Source: Novosphingobium pokkalii
GTDB taxonomy: Bacteria; Pseudomonadota; Alphaproteobacteria; Sphingomonadales; Sphingomonadaceae
Assembly (NCBI RefSeq): GCF_014652855.1
Contig: NZ_BMZP01000019.1
Span: forward strand, 31,070-95,069
Length of the DNA: 64,000 bases
Direction: 5' to 3'
Below are positions 1 through 8,175 of the stretch, one piece after another. The notes under the pieces are model-generated. The model was not told the origin of the DNA. It did no database searches and saw only the letters and a list, made by a program, of their open reading frames with translations. A program made the translations under genes and the position numbers. Each line of letters opens with the position of its first letter. Within the stretch, counting starts at the first letter, position 1.

Positions 1-1092
1 CGCGCGCTGATGGCGGCACAGGGCATCGATGCGCTGCTGGTCAATGCGGGCGCCAGCCTGCGCTATTTCGCGGGTGTGCCGTGGGGCGCCAGCGAGCGCC
101 TGGTGGCCATGATCGTGCTGCCCGAAGGACGGCCGCAGATCGTGGCGCCGCGCTTCGAGCACGGCTCGCTGGAGGCGGACCTGGTGATTGCGGCCGACCT
201 GCACGGCTGGGAAGAGCACGAGGATCCCCATGCCCTGGTCGCCGCGACCCTGCACGCCACGCGGGCCGGGCGCCTGGCGGTCGATCCGGCGTTTCCGTTC
301 CAGATGGCACTGCGCCTGCAAGCCGCCGCGCCGGGCGTCACCCTGCTGGACGGCGGGCCGATCATCGATGCCTGTCGCTCGATCAAGTCGGAGGCAGAGC
401 TGGCCCTGATGCGCCAGGCTAAGCAGATGACGCTGGAAGTGCACCGCCGCGTTGCGCGCATCCTGCACCCCGGCATCACGGCCGGCGCCGTCACCCGCTT
501 CATCGAAGCCGCGCACCGTGCGCTGGGCGCGGCGGGCAACAGCTTCTGCATCGTCGAGTTCGGCCGGGGCACCTCGTTCCCCCACGGCCTGCCGGGCGAG
601 CGGCGCCTGGAGCAGGACGATGTCGTGCTGATCGACACCGGCTGCTTCGTGCAGGGCTACACGTCCGACATTACCCGCACTTATGTCTATGGCACGCCCG
701 GCGCCGAGCATCGCCGCATCTGGAACCTGGAGCGCGAGGCGCAGCAGGCCGCGTTCGATGCGGTAAAGCCCGGCGTTCCGTGCGAGGCGATCGATGCCGC
801 CGCGCGCCGCGTGCTGGAACGCGCCGGGCTGGGGCCGGATTATCGCCTGCCCGGCCTGCCGCATCGCACCGGCCATGGCATCGGCCTGTCGATCCACGAA
901 GGCCCGTTCCTGGTGCGCGGCGATGCCACGCCGCTGGCGCCGGGCATGTGCTTTTCCAACGAGCCGATGATCGTGCTGCCCGATCGCTTCGGCATCCGCC
1001 TGGAAGACCATTTCCACGTGACCGAAGCCGGCGCGCAGTGGTTTACCGAGCCGTCGCACGCGATCGACGATCCCTTCGGCCTGGCGGCCTGA
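1..1092 (+). CDS. M24 family metallopeptidase (Xaa-Pro peptidase-like), 5' end outside the window
   Basis: Cytosolic pita-bread-fold metallopeptidase or creatinase/prolidase homologue that would cleave Xaa-Pro peptides or hydrolyse a related amide. The frame is open to the left edge, and the first ATG at 10 falls inside the conserved N-terminal creatinase domain (MAAQGIDALLV), so the true start lies outside. The C-terminal half carries the metal-site pattern: two Asp in DTGCFVQGYTSDITRT, His in HRTGHGIGLSIHEGP, Glu in SNEPMI and Glu in RLEDH, so the enzyme looks intact. It is followed by a strong hairpin and then a convergent TonB receptor. Substrate cannot be told from sequence. Confidence 0.9.
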   Translation, partial: RALMAAQGIDALLVNAGASLRYFAGVPWGASERLVAMIVLPEGRPQIVAPRFEHGSLEADLVIAADLHGWEEHEDPHALVAATLHATRAGRLAVDPAFPFQMALRLQAAAPGVTLLDGGPIIDACRSIKSEAELALMRQAKQMTLEVHRRVARILHPGITAGAVTRFIEAAHRALGAAGNSFCIVEFGRGTSFPHGLPGERRLEQDDVVLIDTGCFVQGYTSDITRTYVYGTPGAEHRRIWNLEREAQQAAFDAVKPGVPCEAIDAAARRVLERAGLGPDYRLPGLPHRTGHGIGLSIHEGPFLVRGDATPLAPGMCFSNEPMIVLPDRFGIRLEDHFHVTEAGAQWFTEPSHAIDDPFGLAA

Positions 1093-1106
1093 CCGCCACT
1101 CTGCAA

Positions 1107-1158
1107 CGACAAGGGAAAGGCCCTGGTCGCCAGCGCGATCAGGGCCTTTCCCTTGTCG
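1107..1158. terminator. Bidirectional terminator hairpin between convergent genes
   Basis: A perfect 19-bp inverted repeat (CGACAAGGGAAAGGCCCTG at 1107-1125 and its complement at 1140-1158) with a 14-nt loop lies between the M24 peptidase stop and the end of the convergent TonB receptor. There is no long T tract beyond the stem. Position and strength suggest it ends transcripts from both sides. Confidence 0.75.
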
Positions 1159-1210
1159 ATCGGCAGGAGGGAACGGGCGGCCACCCTCATGCAGCCGCCC
1201 GCCATCCTGA

Positions 1211-4168
1211 TCAGAACGCCAGCGTCGCGCCCACGAAGAGGTTGCGACCGAGCGGCGAATAGACCCCCGGATAAGTATTGCCGTTGCCGAACGAGGCGAG
1301 GACGCCCGAGGCGATCGCCGGCGGATCGCGATCGAACAGGTTGTTGACGCCGGCGCGCACGTTGATCGCCTTGTTGATCCGCGCCGTCATCGCCAGGTCG
1401 ATGTAGTCGTAGGACTTGATGCGGCCGTTGATCAGGCTGCCGGTGCCGCTGAGGAAAGGATTGCTCGACGTGGTCGACAGGCGGGTGCCGCCGATGTGCC
1501 GCCAGGACAGCGAAACCGTGGCCACGTCGCGCGGCGCGGACCAGGTGACGCGGGCATTGTGGCGCCATTCGGGGTTGGGCTGGCCGCAGGTATAGCCGAA
1601 ATAGCCCTTGCAGTCATAGGTGCCCAGGCCCGGAAGCGGTTCGTTCACCTGGCTCAGCAGGAACGTGCCGGCCAGGTTGACGCTCAGGCGACCGATGCGG
1701 CCCAGCGAGCGCGCGTAATCGATGTTGAGATCGATGCCGTCGGTCTTGAGCGAGCCGGTGTTGAGCGTGGTCGAGACGATATAGCCGTTGGTGCCGAAGA
1801 TCGCGCCGGTCTGCGGATCGCGGTGGAACAGCCCGCAGTAATAGGGGTCGCCGGTGGAAGTGCACTGCGACACGATCAGCGAAGGATCGATCGTGGCGAT
1901 GTAGTCCTTCACCTTGATGTGGTAGTAATCCAGCGAGATCGAGAAGTTGGGGATGTCCTGCGGGGTCAGCACCAGGCCCACGGTGATGGTGTCGGCCTTT
2001 TCCGGCTTCACCTTGGGATTGCCCCCGGCCAGTTGCGAGCAGGTATCGGCCGGGCACTGGATGATCGCGCCGGTACCATACTTGGATGCGGCCACGCCGG
2101 TTGCCGCGCAAGCCGTGGCCGAGGCGGTCGGGCTGGTGCCGGCGCAGGGATCGTCCAGCGACACGTTGCCCACGCTCTGCGCGTTGAACAGTTCGGCGAT
2201 ATTGGGTGCACGAATGGCGCGGTTGTAGCTGGTGCGCAGGCGGACCGAGGTATCGGGCGCCCAGGTCAGCTCGCCCTTGTAGGTCCACACGCGGTAGGCC
2301 GAGTGGTTGCCGCTGGAGAGCTGGTCGTTGGTGTAGGACGAATAGCGCAGACCGCCGTTGAGCGTCAGCTTGTGGGCAAAGGGCATGTTTTCCAGCAGCG
2401 GCACTTCGATTTCGCCGAAGCCTTCCCACACCGAGATTTCGCCGTCGGAATCGTTGGTGCCGCCCTGCTTGGCCACCGCATCGGCGGTGAACAGCAGCGT
2501 TTCCTTGCGGTTTTCCGCGCCCAGCGCGATCGCCACGCCGTTGGTGGCCCAGGGCGACTTGATGCCGAACGTGCCGAGATCGCCATTGATGCCCGCCGTC
2601 ACCTGGCGCAGGCTGTTGCGGCTGGCGGTGTTGCTGTTGCTGAACAGGTACTTGGCCTGGGCCGAGGTGATGCCGTTGGCCTGGAACACGTCGATCGGCA
2701 CGCAGGCCGGATCGGTGCCGTCGATCACCGACTGGCAGGTGGGCGTGCCATTGACATCGACCACGTTGAGCGCCCGCTGCGCCTTCACGTTGTCGACGTT
2801 GTTGGTGTAGGTCTCGTTGTAGCGGACCAGGGCGTAGGTATAGGCCAGGTCATAGCTGAAGCCGTGGCCGATATCGCCATGCAGCCCGAGGTTGTAGCGA
2901 TAGTCCTTGTGGCGCAGATCGTCGCGGCGCGAGAAATCGTTGTTGAGGCGATAGCCGATCAGCGTATCGACCGTGGTGCCGGTGCCGGCCGCCGTGCCGC
3001 ACAGCGCCGTGGCCTGGCTGGCGCTCATCAGCGGGTTGTTGCAGTTGATGTTGAACGTCGTGCCCAGGAACAGGGCCGAAGGCGCCACCTGCGAATAAGT
3101 GCGGTCATTCATGTACATGAACGATCCGGTGAGCCGGGCCGCATCCGAAAAATCATAGCTGAGAAAGCCGCCACCGGTGTAGCGGGTATCCTGCCGCTGG
3201 ATGTAGTTGGTTGGTGCGTAGTTGTAGGCATAGGTGCTGTCATAGGGCACCCAGGTCTTCGACCCGTCCTTGGCGTTGGTCAGGTAACCCTGGCCCGAGC
3301 TGGGCCCGGACAGTGGCACGAACGTGCCATAGGTGGTGTTGGACGAGCCGCCGCAGACCAGGTTGCTGGCGCCATTGGCATTGAGCGCGCAGGCCGAATA
3401 ATCGCGCGAGGACTGGAGCACCGGGTTGGTCTTGCGATAGCCGCCATAGACCGTGACATGCCCGCGCCCGCCGGCAAAGCTGTGGCCGAACGCACCGTTC
3501 ACGTCCACCTTGCCGCCATCGGTCACCCAGTTCGGCGCCGTCTGGTAGCCGCGCGCGGATTGCAGGCCGCGCAGGTAATCGTCGGTGTTGTGGTGGTTGT
3601 TGATGCTGCCCTGCACGTCGAGGCGTACGCCTTCGAGCTTGTCGCGCAGGATGAAATTGACCACGCCCGAAATCGCGTCTGACCCATAGACCGCCGAGGC
3701 CCCGCCGGTGACCACGTCGATGCGCTCGATCAGCGCGGCGGGCACGAAATTGATGTCCATCGCCTGGCCGGGCAGCATGCGCTGGCCATTGAGCAGGGTC
3801 AGCACGCGGTTCGAGCCGAGGTTGCGCAAGTTGATCTGCGCCGTGCCGTCAGACCCGTTGGACACGTTCTCGTTCGCGTCGGCGGTGAACTGCGGCATGC
3901 GGTTCAGCGCGGCTTCGACATTGGTGGTGCCCTGGTATTGCAGTTCCTGGGCGCTCACCACGCTGAGCGGACTGTTGCTTTGCAGGTCGGCGCGCTTGAT
4001 GCGCGTGCCGGTGACCACGATCGCGCTGTCCGATGCTTCGGGCGCGGCAGCGGGCGCTTCGGGCAGCGGCGCGGTGTAATCCTGCGCCATGGCAGCCGAC
4101 GAGAGCAGCACCGTGGTCAGCGCGCCCAGGCCCACCGACCCCCTGAGAAGATATGATGTGGATCGCAT
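1211..4168 (-). CDS. TonB-dependent receptor
   Basis: Outer-membrane gated channel for active uptake driven by TonB/ExbBD; the substrate is unknown. The 985-residue product has a Sec signal peptide (hydrophobic stretch LGALTTVLLSSAAMA, cleavage near residue 29), an N-terminal plug (SAIVVTGTRI, then NVEAALNRMPQ, NLGSNRVLTLLNGQRM, VVTGGASAVYGSDAISGVVNF) and a long barrel ending in a terminal Phe (LFVGATLAF). The ATG at 4168 is preferred over an in-frame GTG at 4192 because GAGGGG sits 6 nt upstream of it. Large extracellular loops with paired Cys and a length near 1000 residues fit the oligopeptide or glycan receptors expanded in sphingomonads. The upstream AT-rich region and RBS hairpin suggest regulated expression. 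Confidence 0.93.
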   Translation of the reverse strand: MRSTSYLLRGSVGLGALTTVLLSSAAMAQDYTAPLPEAPAAAPEASDSAIVVTGTRIKRADLQSNSPLSVVSAQELQYQGTTNVEAALNRMPQFTADANENVSNGSDGTAQINLRNLGSNRVLTLLNGQRMLPGQAMDINFVPAALIERIDVVTGGASAVYGSDAISGVVNFILRDKLEGVRLDVQGSINNHHNTDDYLRGLQSARGYQTAPNWVTDGGKVDVNGAFGHSFAGGRGHVTVYGGYRKTNPVLQSSRDYSACALNANGASNLVCGGSSNTTYGTFVPLSGPSSGQGYLTNAKDGSKTWVPYDSTYAYNYAPTNYIQRQDTRYTGGGFLSYDFSDAARLTGSFMYMNDRTYSQVAPSALFLGTTFNINCNNPLMSASQATALCGTAAGTGTTVDTLIGYRLNNDFSRRDDLRHKDYRYNLGLHGDIGHGFSYDLAYTYALVRYNETYTNNVDNVKAQRALNVVDVNGTPTCQSVIDGTDPACVPIDVFQANGITSAQAKYLFSNSNTASRNSLRQVTAGINGDLGTFGIKSPWATNGVAIALGAENRKETLLFTADAVAKQGGTNDSDGEISVWEGFGEIEVPLLENMPFAHKLTLNGGLRYSSYTNDQLSSGNHSAYRVWTYKGELTWAPDTSVRLRTSYNRAIRAPNIAELFNAQSVGNVSLDDPCAGTSPTASATACAATGVAASKYGTGAIIQCPADTCSQLAGGNPKVKPEKADTITVGLVLTPQDIPNFSISLDYYHIKVKDYIATIDPSLIVSQCTSTGDPYYCGLFHRDPQTGAIFGTNGYIVSTTLNTGSLKTDGIDLNIDYARSLGRIGRLSVNLAGTFLLSQVNEPLPGLGTYDCKGYFGYTCGQPNPEWRHNARVTWSAPRDVATVSLSWRHIGGTRLSTTSSNPFLSGTGSLINGRIKSYDYIDLAMTARINKAINVRAGVNNLFDRDPPAIASGVLASFGNGNTYPGVYSPLGRNLFVGATLAF

Positions 4169-4171
4169 GTT

Positions 4172-4200
4172 TTGCCCCTCATGTTTTTTCACGAGGGCAA
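4172..4200 (-). promoter_or_regulatory. Ribosome-binding-site hairpin in front of the TonB receptor
   Basis: Read on the minus strand, TTGCCCTC and GAGGGGCAA flank a 12-nt A-rich loop just before the receptor ATG. The right arm contains the Shine-Dalgarno sequence GAGGGG, so the ribosome site can be paired (one bulged G). This is seen directly; that it controls translation is inference. Confidence 0.45.
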
Positions 4201-4449
4201 TCCATCATATCTCGGAATGTGAGTCAAATATATTATACGATATCAGATCATCCCTTTCAAACCGGACAAAAGCTTATCTAGGTTTCCATTTTTATTATTT
4301 ATTATCATAGCTTTGTATGTGTTTAGAAACGCTGGACCCTGCGATTTCTCCGGACAAATCAAGCCCTGCCTAGGCCTGTTGATAGGTCTTAGCACCGCGG
4401 CAAGCACAGAAATTATTTGATATATTTGATACCAATGTAAACCTGGTGT
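4201..4449 (-). promoter_or_regulatory. AT-rich upstream region of the TonB receptor with TATTTGATA repeats
   Basis: About 250 bp without a gene, markedly AT-rich compared with the surroundings. It contains a perfect tandem 9-mer TATTTGATA at 4414-4422 and 4423-4431, and an inverted copy of part of it (TCAAATATA) at 4224-4232 near the receptor start. It lies between two minus-strand genes and probably carries the receptor promoter and operator sites. Confidence 0.45.
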
Positions 4450-5235
4450 TCAGCGCCCGGTGAAACGCGCCGGGCGCCGCTCGAACACCGCGGCGACCCC
4501 TTCGGCATAGTCGGCGGTCTCGCGCAGGATCGCCTGCTCGGCCAGTTCGTGGTCCAGCGCGGCGGCCACCGCATCGGCCAGCCCGCGCACCATGGTGCCG
4601 CGCACCGCCACCAGCGCCAGCGGGCCATTGGCGGCCATTTCCTGCGCCATGGCCTGCGCCGCCGTGTCGAGATCGTCCGCCTCGACCAGGCGATCGACCA
4701 GCCCCCAGTCGAGCGCCTGGGCACCTTTGACCCGCTCGGCCGACAGCATCATCCAGGCGGCGCGCTGAGCCCCGATCACGCGCGGCAGGGTGTGGCTGAT
4801 GGCAAAGCCGGGGTGAAAGCCCAGCGCGACGAAATTGGCCGAGAAGCGCGCGGCCGGGCTGGCCACGCGAAAATCGGCCGACAGTGCCAGGCCCAGCCCC
4901 GCGCCCACCGCCGCGCCGCCGATCGCCGCGACCATCGGCTTGCGCCGGCGAAACAGGCGCAGCGCCTGGTCATAGAGGCGGCGGATCGCGGCCAGGCCGT
5001 CCGCCCCGCTTTCCCCCGCCGCGCCGCCAACCAGATCGGCCCCGGCGCAGAACGTTCTGCCCTGCGCGCGCAGCACGATCACCCGCACGCGCGGATCGGC
5101 ATCGCAGGCTTCCACCGCGTCGGCGATGGCGCCGAGCAGCTCCACCGACAGGAAATTGAGCGGCGGGTTGGCCAGCGTGATGATCCCCAGCGGATCGGCA
5201 ATGGTGAGGTCGAGGTGGTGCGTGGTCTTGGCCAT
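4450..5235 (-). CDS. Crotonase-superfamily protein (enoyl-CoA hydratase/isomerase-like) lacking both hydratase glutamates
   Basis: Acyl-CoA-binding protein of the crotonase fold, 261 residues, usual length. The oxyanion-hole segments are present (RTFCAGADL and AAVGAGLGLALSADFRV). The two catalytic Glu of canonical enoyl-CoA hydratase are not: the GGGCELA position reads GAGLGLA and the QPEI position reads ANFV. It may therefore catalyse another crotonase reaction (isomerase, hydrolase or similar) or a side-chain-independent one. The ATG at 5235 (MAKTTHHLDL) is chosen because the longer frame adds 41 low-complexity residues running into the serS promoter. It is divergent from serS. Confidence 0.85.
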   Translation of the reverse strand: MAKTTHHLDLTIADPLGIITLANPPLNFLSVELLGAIADAVEACDADPRVRVIVLRAQGRTFCAGADLVGGAAGESGADGLAAIRRLYDQALRLFRRRKPMVAAIGGAAVGAGLGLALSADFRVASPAARFSANFVALGFHPGFAISHTLPRVIGAQRAAWMMLSAERVKGAQALDWGLVDRLVEADDLDTAAQAMAQEMAANGPLALVAVRGTMVRGLADAVAAALDHELAEQAILRETADYAEGVAAVFERRPARFTGR

Positions 5236-5303
5236 GGCCGCCTTGTTCCCCATCGCGCGGCAGGCGACAAGCCCGGTTGGCGCCATGCCAAACAAACCAG
5301 CCG

Positions 5304-5328
5304 CCCCGATTGCATACCCCGATTGCAT
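5304..5328. repeat. Tandem 12-bp repeat in the serS upstream region
   Basis: CCCCGATTGCAT occurs twice (5304-5315 and 5317-5328) separated by one A, 33 bp before the serS ATG in the divergent promoter region shared with the crotonase gene. Function unknown. Confidence 0.5.
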
Positions 5329-5360
5329 CCGGGGAACCTTGCGGGCATAGCCCGGCAACC

Positions 5361-6641
5361 ATGCACGATATCCGCCTGATCCGCGAAAATCCGGAAAGCT
5401 TCGACGCCGCCCTCGCCCGCCGTGGCGTGGCCCCCGTCGCCACCGATCTCCTGGCGCTCGACGCCCGCCGCCGCGAGGTGGCGACCCGCATGCAGGAGGC
5501 GCAAAGCCGCCGCAACGAAGCCTCCAAGCTGATCGGCGCGGCCATGGCCAAGGGCGACAAGGACGCCGCCGAAGCGCTCAAGGCCGAAGTCGCCGCGCTC
5601 AAGACCACGCTGCCCGCGCTGGAAGAAGACGAGCGCCAGCTTTCCGCGCAGGCCGCCGCCGCGCTCGCCGCGCTGCCCAACCTGCCTGCCGATGCCGTGC
5701 CCGAAGGCGAGGACGAAGCCGGCAACGTGGAAGTCAGCCGCTGGGGCACCCCGCGCCAGTTCGCCTTCGCGCCCAAGGAACATGCCGACATTGGCCCCGC
5801 GCTGGGCCTGGACTTTGAAACCGGCGCGCTGATTTCGGGCGCGCGCTTCACGTTCCTGCGCGGCCAGATGGCGCGCCTGCAACGCGCGCTGGCGCAGTTC
5901 ATGCTCGATCACCAGACCGGCGTGAACGGCCATGTGGAATGCGCGCCGCCCCTGCTGGTCAAGGACGAGGCCGTGTTCGGCACCGGGCAATTGCCCAAGT
6001 TTGCCGAAGACCTGTTCCGCACCACCGATGGCCGCTGGCTGATCCCCACGGCCGAAGTCTCGCTGACCAATGCCGTACGCGAGCAGATCCTGGCGGAAAG
6101 CGTGCTGCCGCTGCGCATGACCGCGCTGACCCCGTGCTTCCGCAGCGAAGCGGGCGCGGCCGGGCGCGACACGCGCGGCTATATCCGCCAGCACCAGTTC
6201 GACAAGGTGGAACTGGTCACGATCTGCAAGCCCGAAGAGTCGGCCGCAGAACACGAGCGGATGACGGCGGCTGCGGAATCGGTGCTCCAGGCGCTGGACC
6301 TGCCCTATCGCAAGATGCTGCTCTGCGCCGGGGACATGGGCTTTACCGCCCGGATCACTTATGACCTGGAAGTGTGGCTGCCCGGGCAGAACGCCTATCG
6401 CGAGATTTCCTCGTGCTCCAACTGCGGCGATTTCCAGGCGCGGCGGATGAATGCGCGCTATCGTCCTGAAGGCGCGAAGGGCACCGAATTCGTTCATACG
6501 CTCAATGGTTCGGGCCTGGCCGTGGGCCGCACGCTGGTCGCCGTGCTGGAAAACTACCAGCAGGAAGACGGCTCGGTGGACGTGCCGGCGGCGCTGGCGC
6601 CCTACATGGGCGGCCTGACCCGCCTGGTGCCGCAGGGCTGA
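5361..6641 (+). CDS. serS: Serine--tRNA ligase
   Basis: Class II aminoacyl-tRNA synthetase that charges tRNA-Ser (and tRNA-Sec where present) with serine in the cytosol. The 426-residue product has the N-terminal coiled-coil tRNA-binding arm (about residues 30-100, rich in Ala, Glu and Lys) and the catalytic core with motif 2 (FRSEAGAAGRDTRGYIRQHQF) and motif 3 (GSGLAVGRTLVAVLENYQ). The start at 5361 (MHDIRLIRENPE) matches the family N terminus; the longer frame upstream is promoter sequence. The next gene follows after 4 nt, so the two are probably cotranscribed. Confidence 0.97.
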   Translation: MHDIRLIRENPESFDAALARRGVAPVATDLLALDARRREVATRMQEAQSRRNEASKLIGAAMAKGDKDAAEALKAEVAALKTTLPALEEDERQLSAQAAAALAALPNLPADAVPEGEDEAGNVEVSRWGTPRQFAFAPKEHADIGPALGLDFETGALISGARFTFLRGQMARLQRALAQFMLDHQTGVNGHVECAPPLLVKDEAVFGTGQLPKFAEDLFRTTDGRWLIPTAEVSLTNAVREQILAESVLPLRMTALTPCFRSEAGAAGRDTRGYIRQHQFDKVELVTICKPEESAAEHERMTAAAESVLQALDLPYRKMLLCAGDMGFTARITYDLEVWLPGQNAYREISSCSNCGDFQARRMNARYRPEGAKGTEFVHTLNGSGLAVGRTLVAVLENYQQEDGSVDVPAALAPYMGGLTRLVPQG

Positions 6642-6645
6642 GGCC

Positions 6646-7419
6646 GTGGCGCGGCCGCACAGCCTGGGCCTGGCGCTCGCGCTGTTGCTGGCCGCGCCCG
6701 CGCTGGCCCAACCGCGCCAAAGCCAGCCGCCATCTTACGAATCGCCGATCATCGCCTGGACCTATGTGGTCCAGCCCGGCGACACCTTCGCCGCGATTGC
6801 CCGGCGCATGGGGGTTTCGATGGCGGCGCTGGCCGCGGAAAACCGCGTGCCGCTGCCCTATCTGATCACCCAGGGCCAGGTGCTGCGCCGGCCATCGCCG
6901 CCCCAGGCGCCCCAGGCGCTGAAACCCGCATCACCCACCGCGCCGGTGCGCCGCCCGCCGCCCGCTGCGCGCCCCGCGCCGCCACCGCGCCCTGTGCCGA
7001 CTCCGGCGCCGTCCCATGCCCGCGAGGCTGGCGCCCCGCGCCTGGCCTGGCCAACCTCGGGCACGATCGTGGCGCGCTATGGCGTGCCCCACCCGGGCGG
7101 ACGCGCCAACAACGGCATCGACCTGGCCGCTTTCACCGGCATGAGCGTCCACGCTGCCGCAGCCGGGCGCGTGGTCTTTGCCGGCAACGAGCCGGAGCGC
7201 TTTGGTCAGTTGATCGTGATCGACCACGGCGGCGGCTGGGTTACCGCCTATGCCTATCTCGGCCGCGTGGACGTGCAGGAAGGGCAGCGCGTGCTTGCCC
7301 GACAGGCCATCGCCCGCATCGGCAAGAGCGGCGAAGCCAAGAAACCCACGCTGCATTTCGAACTGCGCCGCGACAACGTGCCGCGCGATCCGGCACCCTA
7401 TCTGCCGGTGCGGTTGTGA
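6646..7419 (+). CDS. NlpD/EnvC-like LysM + degenerate M23 (LytM) protein
   Basis: Secreted cell-wall protein of 257 residues: signal peptide (LGLALALLLAAPALA, about residues 6-20), LysM peptidoglycan-binding domain (about 38-85), Pro/Ala-rich linker, and an M23 domain (about 125-250). The M23 zinc and catalytic residues are mostly lost: the HxGxD motif reads NNGID, the YAHL motif reads YAYL, and only the His of LHFEL remains. Family knowledge says such LytM factors activate periplasmic amidases during division instead of cutting peptidoglycan. Translation starts at GTG 6646, 4 nt after serS. In related genomes surE commonly sits between serS and this gene; here it does not. Confidence 0.85.
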   Translation: MARPHSLGLALALLLAAPALAQPRQSQPPSYESPIIAWTYVVQPGDTFAAIARRMGVSMAALAAENRVPLPYLITQGQVLRRPSPPQAPQALKPASPTAPVRRPPPAARPAPPPRPVPTPAPSHAREAGAPRLAWPTSGTIVARYGVPHPGGRANNGIDLAAFTGMSVHAAAAGRVVFAGNEPERFGQLIVIDHGGGWVTAYAYLGRVDVQEGQRVLARQAIARIGKSGEAKKPTLHFELRRDNVPRDPAPYLPVRL

Positions 7420-7439
7420 TGGTTGCGCCTGGTTTCGCA

Positions 7440-7533
7440 CCACCCCCCGGCCCCCTCCTCTGAAGAGGAAGGGGAGTTAAACCGCTGATATGAAAGCCCC
7501 CTTCCTCTTTAGAGGAGGGGGTTGGGGGTGGTG
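7440..7533. repeat. Paired GC-rich palindromes (BIME/REP-like element), copy 1
   Basis: A left arm CCACCCCCCGGCCCCCTCCT... and an outer inverted right arm ...GAGGAGGGGGTTGGGGGTGG enclose two inner hairpins whose stems are CCCCTCCTCT/AGAGGAGGGG-like. The architecture matches elements at 27183-27267 and 31783-31877. It lies between two convergent genes, where it may also terminate transcription. Confidence 0.7.
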
Positions 7534-7549
7534 GAAGCCTGCGACGACC

Positions 7550-7966
7550 TCAGTGCCCGCCCAGCAGCCAGAAGATCGTGCCCATCGCCAGGTAGCACAG
7601 CAGCACGCAGCCCGCGTCGATCATGGCCAGGCGCGTGGAGGTGCGCTGCTGGGTATAGCCGATCCACAGGCCGGGAATGACGAACGAGATCGCCAGCCCG
7701 CCCGACATCATGAAATAGAGCCAGGGCTTGACGCCCAGCGTCGCCGTGCCGACGCGGGCGAACATGTGGCCCATCATCGTGGCGCTGACCAGCAGCAGAC
7801 CGGCGGTGATCGCCAGCGTGCGCCAGGGTGCGGTGCGCAGGCCAAGGCCGCCCGGCCCAACTTCGGCAAGCCGCGCGCGCCCGAACAGCGGGCCATACCA
7901 CAGGCCCTGCACCGCCAGCGCCGCCACCACGGCCATTATCACTGCCAACCAGTTAACCGGACCCAT
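7550..7966 (-). CDS. DUF1761 family membrane protein
   Basis: Small inner-membrane protein of 138 residues with four predicted transmembrane segments (starting NWLAVIMAVVAALAVQGLWY, then segments near residues 50-65, 80-100 and 112-132). The N-terminal NWLAV...WYGPLFG pattern is that of DUF1761; the biochemical role is unknown. The start at 7966 (MGPVNWLAV) is chosen because the first membrane segment follows at once and the longer frame adds only charged, low-complexity residues. Convergent with the NlpD-like gene. Confidence 0.75.
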   Translation of the reverse strand: MGPVNWLAVIMAVVAALAVQGLWYGPLFGRARLAEVGPGGLGLRTAPWRTLAITAGLLLVSATMMGHMFARVGTATLGVKPWLYFMMSGGLAISFVIPGLWIGYTQQRTSTRLAMIDAGCVLLCYLAMGTIFWLLGGH

Positions 7967-8175
7967 TGCACCTCTTTCCCGTGCCACGCCCCCGTATGCG
8001 CCCCCGCCAGGTGCCACTGCCTAGACCCGGCGCGCGCAAAGCGCAAACATGTGACAGAAAGTCATCGCTTTCCCTTCACGATCCATCGCACGCTGCCGCC
8101 GCCGGCCGCCACGAATCGTGGAAAAGCCATGACAAGGTGACGCGCGCCGCTTTTGCGCGTATGGGCGCGCGCACG

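Noticed and set aside
1496..3682. Long open frame opposite the first TonB receptor
   Set aside because: It is a GC-rich antisense shadow without family motifs; the receptor on the minus strand is unambiguous.
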